A stretch of DNA of 64,000 nt. Origin: Mycolicibacterium rutilum. Its GTDB lineage: Bacteria; Actinomycetota; Actinomycetes; Mycobacteriales; Mycobacteriaceae. The notes under the pieces were generated by a model, which worked only from the letters and a program-made list of their open reading frames with translations, made no database searches and had not been told where the DNA came from. Within the stretch, counting starts at the first letter, position 1, and each line of letters opens with the position of its first letter. Shown here one piece after another: positions 54,308 to 63,669 of this stretch. The stretch spans positions 1,674,001 to 1,738,000 of the forward strand of contig NZ_LT629971.1 in NCBI RefSeq assembly GCF_900108565.1, read 5' to 3'. The position numbers and the translations under genes were made by a program.

Positions 54308-55333
54308 ATGACAACACGTAGCAGCGAACTCGTTCCCAGCGACATGAAGGGGCTGTGGGGATTCGTGCCGGCCTGCTCGACGCCGGACGCCGCCGATGTC
54401 AACGCGGTCGACACGATCGACACCGATGCGCTCGCGTCTCTGGTGGATCGTCTGGTGCGTGATGGTGTCGACGGCATCGTGACGACCGGCAGCGCCGGCG
54501 AGTCGCACACCCTTTCCGACGACGAATACCGCACGCTCATCACGACAGTCGTGGAGACGGTGAACGCCCGGGTTCCGGTGTTCGTTGGTGCCAGCACGCT
54601 CAACACGCGCGACTCGATCCGACGCGCCCGCGTCATCGCCGACCTCGGGGCGGACGGCATTATGAGCGGACCGCCGATGTATTTGCCGCAGACTGCCGAG
54701 AACGCGGTCCAGTACTATAAAGACCTCGCCGAGGCCGTTCCGGAGCTGGCGATTATGATTTACCAGAACCCGCATGCGTTCCGCATCACATTGCCGCCCG
54801 GTGCATTTAGGGAGCTGGCCCAGATTCGCAATATCGTTGCGCTCAAGCAGACCTCGATGGACATCTTCAATGTGATCGGCGCCATCAAAGCGGTCAAGGA
54901 AAAGATGTCGGTCCTCGTCTTGGACCAATTGATGTACCCCGCAATGATGTTCGGTGCTGCCGGAGCGTGGAGCATCGACGTATGCATGGGCCCCTGGCCC
55001 GCGCTTTCGCTGCGCGATGCATGCCAGCGTGGCGACTGGACAGAGGCCGCGGCCATCGCCGACCAGATGCAGGCGCCATTTCGAACGCTGGGTCTGACTA
55101 TGGAGGAATTCCAAGCCATGCAGTCCGCCTGGTGGAAGATGGCAATCGACACTGCGGGCTATGGGCGTGCTGGGGCTGCTCGGCCGCCCTTCGTTCACAT
55201 ACCGCAGACCGTCGTCGATTCCGCGCACCGCTACGGTGAACGCTGGGCAGGACTTGCGGAGCGCTATCACCGGTCAAGGGAAGCCGCTGGGCTGCCGCCT
55301 GCCGCGGCGAACGTCGCCGCCGCCTCGTCATAG
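54308..55333 (+). CDS. Hydratase-aldolase of the DHDPS family (PhdG/NahE-like), copy 2
   Basis: A 341-residue enzyme of the same fold as copy 1 but clearly diverged: Lys in IVALKQTSMDIF, Tyr in IMIYQNPHAFRIT, and loop TTGSAGESHTLSDDE. It keeps the NahE-type Trp-rich end (SAWWKMAIDTAGYG). With the extradiol dioxygenase it would split a hydroxyaryl-benzalpyruvate into a hydroxyaldehyde and pyruvate. I chose ATG 54308. Confidence 0.85.
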   Translation: MTTRSSELVPSDMKGLWGFVPACSTPDAADVNAVDTIDTDALASLVDRLVRDGVDGIVTTGSAGESHTLSDDEYRTLITTVVETVNARVPVFVGASTLNTRDSIRRARVIADLGADGIMSGPPMYLPQTAENAVQYYKDLAEAVPELAIMIYQNPHAFRITLPPGAFRELAQIRNIVALKQTSMDIFNVIGAIKAVKEKMSVLVLDQLMYPAMMFGAAGAWSIDVCMGPWPALSLRDACQRGDWTEAAAIADQMQAPFRTLGLTMEEFQAMQSAWWKMAIDTAGYGRAGAARPPFVHIPQTVVDSAHRYGERWAGLAERYHRSREAAGLPPAAANVAAASS

Positions 55334-56094
55334 ACGCCGGGGAAGAACCTTCAGGGCGACCTGCTGACCACTCCCCCCACCTAGGCGTCTAGGTCTGTAG
55401 CCAACGTCGCCAGACCACTCAGCAGCGACTGAACTTCGGAAAGGACTGCCAAGCCGAGCAATGCGACGGCGGCGAGGTTGAACAATGCCGCCTGCTCGCG
55501 ACCACCGATCTGATGGGCTTCTCCAAGAGCCCGTTGCGCGATGATAGGTCAGCCAGTCAGGATTGCGATCGAGAGCAGCGTCAAGATAGGAAGTCGCACC
55601 CGAGCCAACGCGTCGCCGAGCACACAGATGGTCTGCGCAACAAGCGGTTTCGCGGCCGTGGCCACGGCGAGCATGTCACAAGTCACAGCGCCACGGGCGG
55701 TCTGCCAGGGACCATGCCGGCGATGACTTGGAGATGCCCGAACCGATAGGCGCGGCAATCGGCATCGCCTGCCGACCCGGGCGATCGGGGGAGTGGAGTC
55801 GGCTAACGCCCGCCACCTGGGTGTTCGTCGGACAATAGCGGCAACGACCGCCGCGCGTGCTCTTGTTCCCGCGCCCCGCGGCCGAATGTTGTTAGCAGGG
55901 CACCGACAGCACGACGACATCGCCACAGACCTCGGCCATTGCGGGGCTGGCGGCCCCGGCGCAAAGGCAAGTCGGTCAAAGAGATCAACACGTCCAGTCG
56001 CGATCTTGCTTGCACTGCCGCAGCCTGCCGAACGCGTCGTAAATGCCTGATTCGCCAGGACTTAGCGTGATCTCGTCTACATAAGGTGACGCGC
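55334..56094. other. Decayed intergenic region, possible membrane-protein remnants on the minus strand
   Basis: No intact gene. On the minus strand two hydrophobic pieces in different frames can be read: AVATAAKPLVAQTICVLGDA with LPILTLLSIAILTG (ending ~55549), then GGREQAALFNLAAVALLGLA ending with a stop near 55382. They may be the end of a frameshifted membrane protein gene, but I cannot name it. The region ends at the IS256 copy. Confidence 0.4.
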
Positions 56095-57537
56095 CGGGTC
56101 CGTCAGATTAACGGTGTAAGCGGCATCTTCGGTTAGGTGGTTTCGCTGCCCGGCATGCGGTCGGCGAAGGTGATCGCGAAGGCGTTCAGGGCTGGTTTCC
56201 AGCGTATGGTCCATCGCTTCTGTCCGGTCCCGGTCGGGTCCAGCGACCGGGTGACCAAGTATAGGCACTTCAGCGCCGCCTGCTCGGTGGGAGAATGACC
56301 GCGGGCCCGCACGGCGCGGCGGTAGCGGGCGTTCAACGATTCAGTAGCATTGGTCGAACAGATCACCTTCCTTGTCTCGGTGTCGTAGTCCAGGAACGGA
56401 ATGAACTCACTCCACGCGTTGCGCCACAATCGAATCGCCGCCGGGTAGCGGTTACCCCACTCGGCTCTCGAATGCGTCCAGCGCTGCCGCTGCAGCCTCG
56501 GCGTTGACCGCGGTGTAGATCGGCCGCAACGCCTTGGCAATGGCGTCGCGGTGCTGGCGCCCGGCATAGCGGAACGTCCCACGGATCAAATGGATGACAC
56601 ACGTCTGGACCACAGTGTCGGGGAACACCGCGCCCACCGACTGCGGTAAGCCTTTGAGCCCGTCGCAGACCAGGAAGAAAATGTCGGCCACCCCGCGGTT
56701 CTTCAGCTCGGTGAGTACCGCCAGCCAGTATTTGGCTGACTCGCCCTCGCCCTCGCCCTCGCCGGCCCACATGCCCAGCACGTCACGATGCCCGGCCAGG
56801 TCCACCCCGATCGCGGCGTAGATGGGCCTGGGGCCGACCTGGCCGTCGCGGATCTTGACGTGCAGGGCGTCGATGAACACCGCGGCGTACACGCGTTCCA
56901 GCGGGCGGGTGTGCCACACGGTCATCTCCTCGACCACGCGGTCGGTGATCCGACTGATCGTGTCCTTGGACACCGACGCGCCGTAGATGTCGGCGAAATG
57001 GGCGCTGATCTCGCCGGTGGTCAGCCCGCGGGCATACAGCGACAACACCACCTCGTCGACATCGGTCAGGCGACGTTGGCGCTTCTGGACGATCTGGGGT
57101 TCGAAGCTGCCGGCGCGGTCGCGCGGCACCTCGATCTCGATCTGCCCGCCCGCATCGGTCAGTACGGTCTTGGCCCGGGTTCCGTTGCGGGAGTTGCCCG
57201 AGCCATACCCAGCCGGATCGTGACGGTCATAGCCCAGGTGCTCGGACAGTTCCTCGTCCAGAGCGGTCTCGATGACCGTCTTGGTCATCGCCTTGAGCAA
57301 CCCGCCCGGACCGGTCAGCGATACGCCGGCCTCGCGGGCCTGGCGTACCAACTCCCGGGCAACCTCGAGCTCGTCGACCTCACCGCTATCCGGGACATCA
57401 ACCGCCGCCACGGCGGCCTCATCATCGGGATTCTGCGATGGCTCCACAGCCACGACAGTTTCGGTCATCACGCGACCTTTCCGGCCCCGACACACCGGGG
57501 CCGATCAGGCCGTTTACACCGTTACCGCGACAGTCCC
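56095..57537 (-). mobile_element. IS256-family element, copy 1, with 8-bp target duplication
   Basis: The ends are 56095 (GGGTCCGTCAGATTAACGGT inward) and 57537 (GGGACTGTCGCGGTAACGGT inward), imperfect inverted repeats sharing TAACGGTGTAA. It is flanked by the perfect 8-bp direct repeat GACGCGCC (56087-56094 and 57538-57545). The transposase gene inside carries a frameshift. It was inserted upstream of the orphan beta-subunit gene. Confidence 0.92.
56133..57468 (-). pseudogene. IS256-family transposase, copy 1, frameshifted
   Basis: DDE (MULE-type) transposase: VFIDALHVKIRDGQ (Asp), FLVCDGLKGLP (Asp) and STNATESLNARYRRAV (Glu). At ~56460 it reads GAGAGCCGAGTGG where copy 2 has GAGGCCCAGTGG, one extra base, which stops the frame at 56452. 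The C-terminal ~115 codons, including the catalytic Glu, continue in another frame. It also has an expanded GEGEGEGE tract versus GEGDGE in copy 2. Probably inactive. Confidence 0.9.
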
Positions 57538-57692
57538 GACGCGCCAGGCGCCCGGGCATTGCGCATCCGATGGAGGCGCCACATGAGCTCGCGTCCAGAT
57601 TCGGTTGTGCAGCGTCATCATTAGTTGCGCGCCGTTTTGGTCGTTGCCCATTTGGAGATGTTGTCTTGACGGGCCGTGTGACGTGACCTACA

Positions 57693-57727
57693 TTCTCTAC
57701 AGCGGAGGACGCATCTGTTCAGCAGAA
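57693..57727 (+). promoter_or_regulatory. Tandem IclR operator-like sites before the orphan beta-subunit gene
   Basis: TTCTCTACAGCGGAG (57693-57707) and ATCTGTTCAGCAGAA (57713-57727; complement TTCTGCTGAACAGAT). Start-to-start spacing is 20 bp, identical to the sites before the alpha-subunit and cupin genes. The match is weaker (10 and 9 of 15 bases), but both keep the TCTG/CAGA-like arms. It survived insertion of the IS256 copy just upstream. Confidence 0.5.
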
Positions 57728-57769
57728 TATCGAGTCAGTGTTGATGGTCTGGTCGAGGAGTTCGGTGTG

Positions 57770-58279
57770 ATGAACGCGGTTGCGGTCGATCGAGATACCC
57801 GTGAGGCCGTCGAGGCGTTCATGTTCCGGGAGGCGGAGCTACTCGATGGGGGGCAGTTCCGAGAATGGTTGGGTCTGCTCGACCCCGACATCCGGTATGT
57901 GGTTCCGGTGCGCACCACCCGTGAGGATTCCGCGGGTTGGGTGGGCGCGATCGCGCACTGGAACGACGACTACACGGGCTTGGAGATGCGGGTCCTCCGG
58001 GGCGAGACGGACTTCTCGTGGGCCGAGTCACCTCGGTCGCGGACCCGGCACTTCGTGTCCAACATCCGCACGACTGCCGGACCGGAGGCTGATGAGTTGA
58101 CCGTGCGCTCAAATCTCTTGTTCTTCCGCAGCCGCGGAGACAGCGGCCGGTGGGAGTTGCTCTCGGCCGAACGCGTCGACGTGTTGCGCCGCACCGACGA
58201 TTCGCTGCGGCTCGCTCGGCGCGAGGTGTTACTCGATCACTCGACGTTGCCTATCGACAACCTGTCGGTAGTCCTGTAG
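57770..58279 (+). CDS. Orphan ring-hydroxylating dioxygenase beta subunit
   Basis: A 169-residue beta subunit (VEAFMFREAELLDGGQFREW, GLLDPDIRYVVPVRTTRED, RSRTRHFVSNIRT, LARREVLLDHSTLPIDNLSV). No alpha gene accompanies it. Downstream lies a 17-codon ORF that may be the start of a lost alpha gene. In mycobacterial nid genes the beta gene precedes alpha, which fits. It might still assemble with the alpha subunit at 45485. Start ATG 57770 is preceded by GAGGAG. Confidence 0.85.
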   Translation: MNAVAVDRDTREAVEAFMFREAELLDGGQFREWLGLLDPDIRYVVPVRTTREDSAGWVGAIAHWNDDYTGLEMRVLRGETDFSWAESPRSRTRHFVSNIRTTAGPEADELTVRSNLLFFRSRGDSGRWELLSAERVDVLRRTDDSLRLARREVLLDHSTLPIDNLSVVL

Positions 58280-58339
58280 GGCCAGCTCCGTTCACCCCCT
58301 CCGCGTGGATATCGCCGATTCCAGAAAGGGTCCAACCAT

Positions 58340-58393
58340 ATGACCACCGAAACAACCGAGACGGACTTGATCGAGATGTTGGTGAAGGCGTGA
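58340..58393 (+). pseudogene. 17-codon ORF, possible remnant of a dioxygenase alpha-subunit start
   Basis: MTTETTETDLIEMLVKA followed by a stop. It has an AAAGGG ribosome-binding site and sits where an alpha gene would begin after a nid-type beta gene. The composition resembles alpha-subunit N-termini as I remember them, but 17 residues cannot prove it. Its TGA overlaps the GTG of the flavoprotein gene (GTGA), so it could also act as a coupled leader ORF. Confidence 0.4.
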
Positions 58394-60174
58394 CTGGCGT
58401 TATGGGTGACCTGGATGTGTCGGTCCAAGAATGCGACGTCTTGGTAGTGGGTGGGGGAATTGGCGGAGTGCGGGCAGCACTACGGGCCGCGGAGTTGGGG
58501 TCGTCGGTGATTCTGGTGGAGAAAGCGGTGGTGTCTCGGGCAGGGCCGATGACGTATGTCCACAGCCAATACGCCCCTGATCACCGGGTGCAGGGTGAGG
58601 AGATGACGGAGTGGGCGCGCGAGTTCGTGGTGGGCAGCAATTATTTGGCCGATCAGGATTGGGTGCAGCAGTACATAGCCGAGGCCTATGACAGGGTAAA
58701 CGAGCAGATCGAGTGGGGTGTGCCCTATTCCACCCATGAGGATGGGTCGCTGAAGTATGTGACGGTCCGCGGCCACAACCTCGGCACGACGCTGGGTGTG
58801 GATGGTCGCGTGTGTATGGAAATCCTCAAGGAGAGGATGAAAGCGGCGGGGGTGCGACTGTTCGAGCGAGTCGATGTGATCGATCTGTTGACCACCGACG
58901 GGTGCCGGCCCACCGCTGGTGCGGTGTGTGGTGCGGTGGGGGTAAACGTTGTCACTGGCCAGTGTCATGTCTTTACGGCGGGCAGCGTCATCCTCAACAC
59001 CGGCCCTTGGTACCCCAAGCTGCATTACGCGTTCGCCGACCATTGCAGCGGGGAAGGTCATGTGGCGGCCTGGCGAGTGGGTGCTGAGTTCGCCGGCATG
59101 GAATTCGGCCAGTTCGCTGCCTGGAGTTACTTCAATCGGTCATTCTTCACACCGGGTCAAGCCAAGATTCAGGGGATCGGTGGCAAGTTCTGCAACGCGG
59201 CGGGCGAGTACTTCATGGACCGCTATGACCCGATCTGGGGCGATAAGGGCGGGCTGTTCACCATCGCGCGCGCGATCATGACCGAGATGGTCGAGGGCCG
59301 AGGGCCGTGCTATCTCGACTTGCGTCACGTACCACAGGCGGATCTAGAGGTGCTGTATGAAGTGTCTCCGACGGTGCGGCGCGCCTTTACCGAGTTTGAG
59401 GTCGATCCCTCCACTGACCTGCTGGAGGTGACCCCGTTCATCGTGCTCGGCACGAGCAGCACCAGCGGTCCCACGATCGACCTGGACGGAGCCACCACAG
59501 TGCCCGGCCTGTACGCGGCCGGGTATGGCACGGCGTGCCCGCATTTGATGTCGGGAATTTCTGGCAGCGGGATCTCGAGCTTCTCGGCTGTTGCGGGGTA
59601 CCGGGCGGGCACTGCGGCGGCGGCGCGCGGCGGTCACGCGGTACCGCGCAGTGTGTGGGAGAACCAGGCACAGGAGAGCTTCGCGGAGTATTTCGCGCCG
59701 ATGCGTCGGCTGCGGCAGGTCCGGCCGGCGGATGTGTGGAAAGCCATCGGCGAGGCGACGGCCAATCCGGCATTCGCATTGTTTAAGTCGGAGGCACGGA
59801 TCGATTCAGCGCTCGCTGAGCTGTACCGGATCCGGGATCGGGTACTGCGTTACGTTTTCGCGCCGGACTATCAAGAACTTAAGAAGGCGCATGAGGTGCG
59901 CGCATACCTGACGTTGGCGATCATCACCTGTGAGGCGATGAAGCGGCGCACCGAAAGTCGCGGGGAGCTGTTTCGTATCGACTACCCCTACGCGGACAAC
60001 GATGAGTGGCTGAAGTGGCTGCTCGTCCGCCGGGGCAGCGGCGGTGAATTCGATCTGCAGTTCAGCGAACGCGACCTGCCGATTCAGTCGTGGCCGGTGC
60101 AGGCCCCGCCCGGCCGCCATCCAAGTCCATATACCGTGCCGCAAGGCTACCGGGAGGAGGCGGCGGTTCAGTGA
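58390..60174 (+). CDS. FAD-binding protein of the succinate dehydrogenase/AprA-type flavoprotein family
   Basis: A 594-residue flavoprotein. The FAD Rossmann motif is DVLVVGGGIGGVRAALRAAE, followed by GSSVILVEKAVVSRAG (FAD contacts). The capping domain and the C-terminal FAD-contact region (VPGLYAAGYGTACPHLMSGI) are present, then a helical domain. With the following two-cluster ferredoxin it recalls AprAB (adenylylsulfate reductase), but no sulfate-pathway gene is near. A role in reducing or dehydrogenating an aromatic-ring-derived compound is inferred from context. GTG 58390 is coupled to the 17-codon ORF; ATG 58402 is an alternative. Confidence 0.78.
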   Translation: MTGVMGDLDVSVQECDVLVVGGGIGGVRAALRAAELGSSVILVEKAVVSRAGPMTYVHSQYAPDHRVQGEEMTEWAREFVVGSNYLADQDWVQQYIAEAYDRVNEQIEWGVPYSTHEDGSLKYVTVRGHNLGTTLGVDGRVCMEILKERMKAAGVRLFERVDVIDLLTTDGCRPTAGAVCGAVGVNVVTGQCHVFTAGSVILNTGPWYPKLHYAFADHCSGEGHVAAWRVGAEFAGMEFGQFAAWSYFNRSFFTPGQAKIQGIGGKFCNAAGEYFMDRYDPIWGDKGGLFTIARAIMTEMVEGRGPCYLDLRHVPQADLEVLYEVSPTVRRAFTEFEVDPSTDLLEVTPFIVLGTSSTSGPTIDLDGATTVPGLYAAGYGTACPHLMSGISGSGISSFSAVAGYRAGTAAAARGGHAVPRSVWENQAQESFAEYFAPMRRLRQVRPADVWKAIGEATANPAFALFKSEARIDSALAELYRIRDRVLRYVFAPDYQELKKAHEVRAYLTLAIITCEAMKRRTESRGELFRIDYPYADNDEWLKWLLVRRGSGGEFDLQFSERDLPIQSWPVQAPPGRHPSPYTVPQGYREEAAVQ

Positions 60175-60461
60175 TCGAAAGCATCGACGAAACAACGTGC
60201 GACGGGTGCAACGTCTGCATCGACAGCTGCCCAACCGGGGTGATCCGGCTGGTGGAGGGCGACGAACCGTGGTCCACGACCAAGTGGCGAGCCAAGATCA
60301 TCTACCCCAACGACTGTCATTCCTGTCGGTTGTGCGCAATCGATTGCCACGTGGACGCGATCGTTGTCAGCCACGCACTAGTGATCCCCGACCCCTTCCT
60401 CCCGGGCGTAGAGCCCCTCGACGGCAGCCGCGACGCTCCGCCCGACGAAAAGAAAACTTGA
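60171..60461 (+). CDS. Two-[4Fe-4S] ferredoxin (AprB-like), partner of the flavoprotein
   Basis: A 96-residue protein with two clusters: CDGCNVCIDSCPTGVI and CHSCRLCAIDCHVDAIVV, eight Cys in CxxCxxCxxxC arrangement. The insertion between them (WSTTKWRAKIIYPND) and the C-terminal tail resemble AprB-type proteins. GTG 60171 overlaps the flavoprotein stop. It probably passes electrons to or from the FAD. Confidence 0.85.
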   Translation: MIESIDETTCDGCNVCIDSCPTGVIRLVEGDEPWSTTKWRAKIIYPNDCHSCRLCAIDCHVDAIVVSHALVIPDPFLPGVEPLDGSRDAPPDEKKT

Positions 60462-60657
60462 TGTCCATCGGAATAGCGCGAGCCGGGGCGTGTTCGGTGT
60501 CGGCAAGGTCCACGCTGCGGGGTCAGGCGATGATGGCCGCCCGATGCGGCCGGCGCCGGATTCGGCACTTATCTGGCGGTCGCCGGGCGATCCTCCGATG
60601 ACCCAGACATGGCTCCCACAAATCAACCGTTCCCCACAGGAAAGTTAGGACTTCGGC

Positions 60658-62118
60658 ATGATCAGCGCAAACCTCATCATCAACGGACGTGAGGAAACAT
60701 CCGACCGGACGATCGACGTCGTCAGCCCGGCTGATATTCGGGTACTGCTCGGTTCGGTCCCAGACGCCGCACCCGGGCAGGTCGACGAAGCGGTCGCAGC
60801 GGCCGCAATGGCGTTCCCAGAATGGTCATCGCGGCCCCTGGAAGAACGCCAGGGAGCACTACTTGCCGCCGCAGGCACGATCCACGACATGATCGAGGAA
60901 TATGCGCCGATCCTGAGCAGGGAGAACGGAAAGATCCTCGAAGAGTCGCACGTCGACCTCGAATTCGCGTCGGGCATTTGCGGCTACACCGCAGGCATTT
61001 CGGCTGAAATCCTTGCAGACCAACAGATTCGCGACACCGGGGGCACGACCCTCATCCGCCGCCGCCCAATGGGGCCGGTGGCCGCCATCACGCCGTGGAA
61101 CTTCCCGGTGGTCCTGGCATTCATGAAGCTGGCGCCCGCGCTCGTCGCCGGCAACACAGTCGTCTTGAAGCCGGCGGCAAGCTCCCCGTTGGTTCTCGCC
61201 GAGATCATCCGAGCCCTCCAACAGCACTTCCCTCCGGGCGTGCTCAACATGGTCACCGGTGGCGACGCGGTCGGAGAAGCACTCGTCGCCCACCCGAGTA
61301 TTCGCAAGATTGGTTTCACCGGCGGCATCGATACCGGGCGCAAAGTTATGGCCGCGGCCGCGCGCGACATCAAGAGGGTGACGCTCGAGCTGGGCGGAAA
61401 CGACCCCGCGATCCTCCTCGACGACGTCGACCTCTCGCCCGAGACTATGCGGCAGATCGTAAAAGGCGCGTTCGGGACCACCGGCCAGGTGTGCTTCGGT
61501 CTCAAACGTATCTACGTGCCGACCCGAATCCACGACCGCTTCGTGGAAGCGTTCTCAGCCGCCGTGGATGAAATCGTCGTCGGGCCCGGCGACGACCCCC
61601 GAGTCACCATGGGGCCGCTGAACAACGCTCAGCAGAAGAACCTCGTCGAGAAGATCGTGGACGACGCGCGCTCGAGCGGCGCGACCGTCACCACCCTCGG
61701 CCAGCGGCTCGATTCGGCGGCCTGGGACCACGGCCACTTCATGATGCCCAGCGTGGTCACTGAGGCTGATCCCCGCCTCGCAATCGTCGAAGAGGAACAG
61801 TTCGGCCCGGTAGTGCCCGTGCTGAAATACGACGAACTCGACGACGTGATCCGGCTCGTGAATCAATCGCAATACGGGCTTGCCGCCTCGATCTGGACGT
61901 CAGATGAAGAGCGGGCGTTCCTGCTCGGCCGTCGGTTCGACACCGGCTCCGTCTTCATCAACAGCCACACCTTCACCTCCCTCGACCCCCGCGCACCCTT
62001 CGGCGGGGCGAAAGCGAGCGGCTTGGGACGCGAATTCTCTCCAGCCAGCCTGGATTCCTACACCGAATTACAAACAATCAGCCGTCGCATCGGGCCGCCA
62101 GGCCCTCCGCTGTCCTGA
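60658..62118 (+). CDS. Aldehyde dehydrogenase (benzaldehyde/salicylaldehyde type, NidD/PhdK-like)
   Basis: A 486-residue ALDH. Asn in AITPWNFPVVLAF, Glu in LELGGNDPAILL and Cys in GTTGQVCFGLKR are all present, with cofactor loop GFTGGIDTGRKV. In PAH clusters such enzymes oxidise 1-hydroxy-2-naphthaldehyde or 2-carboxybenzaldehyde. About 200 bp with no gene separates it from the ferredoxin. AAAGTTAGGA precedes ATG 60658. Confidence 0.87.
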   Translation: MISANLIINGREETSDRTIDVVSPADIRVLLGSVPDAAPGQVDEAVAAAAMAFPEWSSRPLEERQGALLAAAGTIHDMIEEYAPILSRENGKILEESHVDLEFASGICGYTAGISAEILADQQIRDTGGTTLIRRRPMGPVAAITPWNFPVVLAFMKLAPALVAGNTVVLKPAASSPLVLAEIIRALQQHFPPGVLNMVTGGDAVGEALVAHPSIRKIGFTGGIDTGRKVMAAAARDIKRVTLELGGNDPAILLDDVDLSPETMRQIVKGAFGTTGQVCFGLKRIYVPTRIHDRFVEAFSAAVDEIVVGPGDDPRVTMGPLNNAQQKNLVEKIVDDARSSGATVTTLGQRLDSAAWDHGHFMMPSVVTEADPRLAIVEEEQFGPVVPVLKYDELDDVIRLVNQSQYGLAASIWTSDEERAFLLGRRFDTGSVFINSHTFTSLDPRAPFGGAKASGLGREFSPASLDSYTELQTISRRIGPPGPPLS

Positions 62119-62324
62119 GTCCGGCGGGGAGCCTGACCAACACATATTCGTCACGGTCGTAGATCAGCGACGACGACGCGGCGGTATCGATGCATACAGG
62201 TAACTTCGCCGACGGTGTGAAGGCGTGGCGGCGCGTGCTTCGGCAGGGGTGCCCCCATTAATGATCCATTCCGGCCCAACGTTCGCGGCGATTCGACCCT
62301 CCTAACGTAGAGACCGCCAATAGT

Positions 62325-63669
62325 GGGACTGTCGCGGTAACGGTGTAAACGGCCTGATCGGCCCCGGTGTGTCGGGGCCGGAAAGGTCGCGTGATGACCG
62401 AAACTGTCGTGGCTGTGGAGCCATCGCAGAATCCCGATGATGAGGCCGCCGTGGCGGCGGTTGATGTCCCGGATAGCGGTGAGGTCGACGAGCTCGAGGT
62501 TGCCCGGGAGTTGGTACGCCAGGCCCGCGAGGCCGGCGTATCGCTGACCGGTCCGGGCGGGTTGCTCAAGGCGATGACCAAGACGGTCATCGAGACCGCT
62601 CTGGACGAGGAACTGTCCGAGCACCTGGGCTATGACCGTCACGATCCGGCTGGGTATGGCTCGGGCAACTCCCGCAACGGAACCCGGGCCAAGACCGTAC
62701 TGACCGATGCGGGCGGGCAGATCGAGATCGAGGTGCCGCGCGACCGCGCCGGCAGCTTCGAACCCCAGATCGTCCAGAAGCGCCAACGTCGCCTGACCGA
62801 TGTCGACGAGGTGGTGTTGTCGCTGTATGCCCGCGGGCTGACCACCGGCGAGATCAGCGCCCATTTCGCCGACATCTACGGCGCGTCGGTGTCCAAGGAC
62901 ACGATCAGTCGGATCACCGACCGCGTGGTCGAGGAGATGACCGTGTGGCACACCCGCCCGCTGGAACGCGTGTACGCCGCGGTGTTCATCGACGCCCTGC
63001 ACGTCAAGATCCGCGACGGCCAGGTCGGCCCCAGGCCCATCTACGCCGCGATCGGGGTGGACCTGGCCGGGCATCGTGACGTGCTGGGCATGTGGGCCGG
63101 CGAGGGCGACGGCGAGTCAGCCAAATACTGGCTGGCGGTACTCACCGAGCTGAAGAACCGCGGGGTGGCCGACATCTTCTTCCTGGTCTGCGACGGGCTC
63201 AAAGGCTTACCGCAGTCGGTGGGCGCGGTGTTCCCCCGACACTGTGGTCCAGACGTGTGTCATCCATTTGATCCGTGGGACGTTCCGCTATGCCGGGCGC
63301 CAGCACCGCGACGCCATTGCCAAGGCGTTGCGGCCGATCTACACCGCGGTCAACGCTGAGGCTGCAGCGGCAGCGCTGGACGCATTCGAGGCCCAGTGGG
63401 GTAACCGCTACCCTGCGGCGATTCGATTGTGGCGCAACGCGTGGAGTGAGTTCATTCCGTTCCTGGACTACGACACCGAGACAAGGAAGGTGATCTGTTC
63501 GACCAATGCTACTGAATCGTTGAACGCCCGCTACCGCCGCGCCGTGCGGGCTCGCGGTCATTCTCCCACCGAGCAGGCGGCGCTGAAGTGCCTATACTTG
63601 GTCACCCGGTCGCTGGACCCGACCGGGACCGGACAGAAGCGATGGACCATACGCTGGAAACCAGCCCTG
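62325..63669 (+). mobile_element. IS256-family element, copy 2, 3' end interrupted by another IS
   Basis: Begins at 62325 with the same end as copy 1 (GGGACTGTCGCGGTAACGGT) and is oriented divergently from it. Sequence is near-identical to copy 1 through CCAGCCCTG at 63669, where an IS3-type end begins. Left flank octamer is CCAATAGT. The right end is not seen, so the target duplication cannot be checked. Confidence 0.9.
62394..63669 (+). pseudogene. IS256-family transposase, copy 2, frameshifted and truncated
   Basis: Same protein as copy 1. A run of five C at 63233-63237 (four in copy 1) shifts the frame after QSVGAVFP, and translation then runs to 63359 in the wrong frame. The correct frame resumes as VQTCVIHLIRGTFRY and keeps the catalytic Glu region, but is cut at KPAL by the next IS. 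Not functional. Confidence 0.9.

Noticed and set aside
57538..62324. A proven composite transposon bounded by the two IS256 copies
   Set aside because: Copy 1 has its own 8-bp duplication, showing independent insertion, and the outer end of copy 2 is missing, so mobilisation as a unit cannot be shown.
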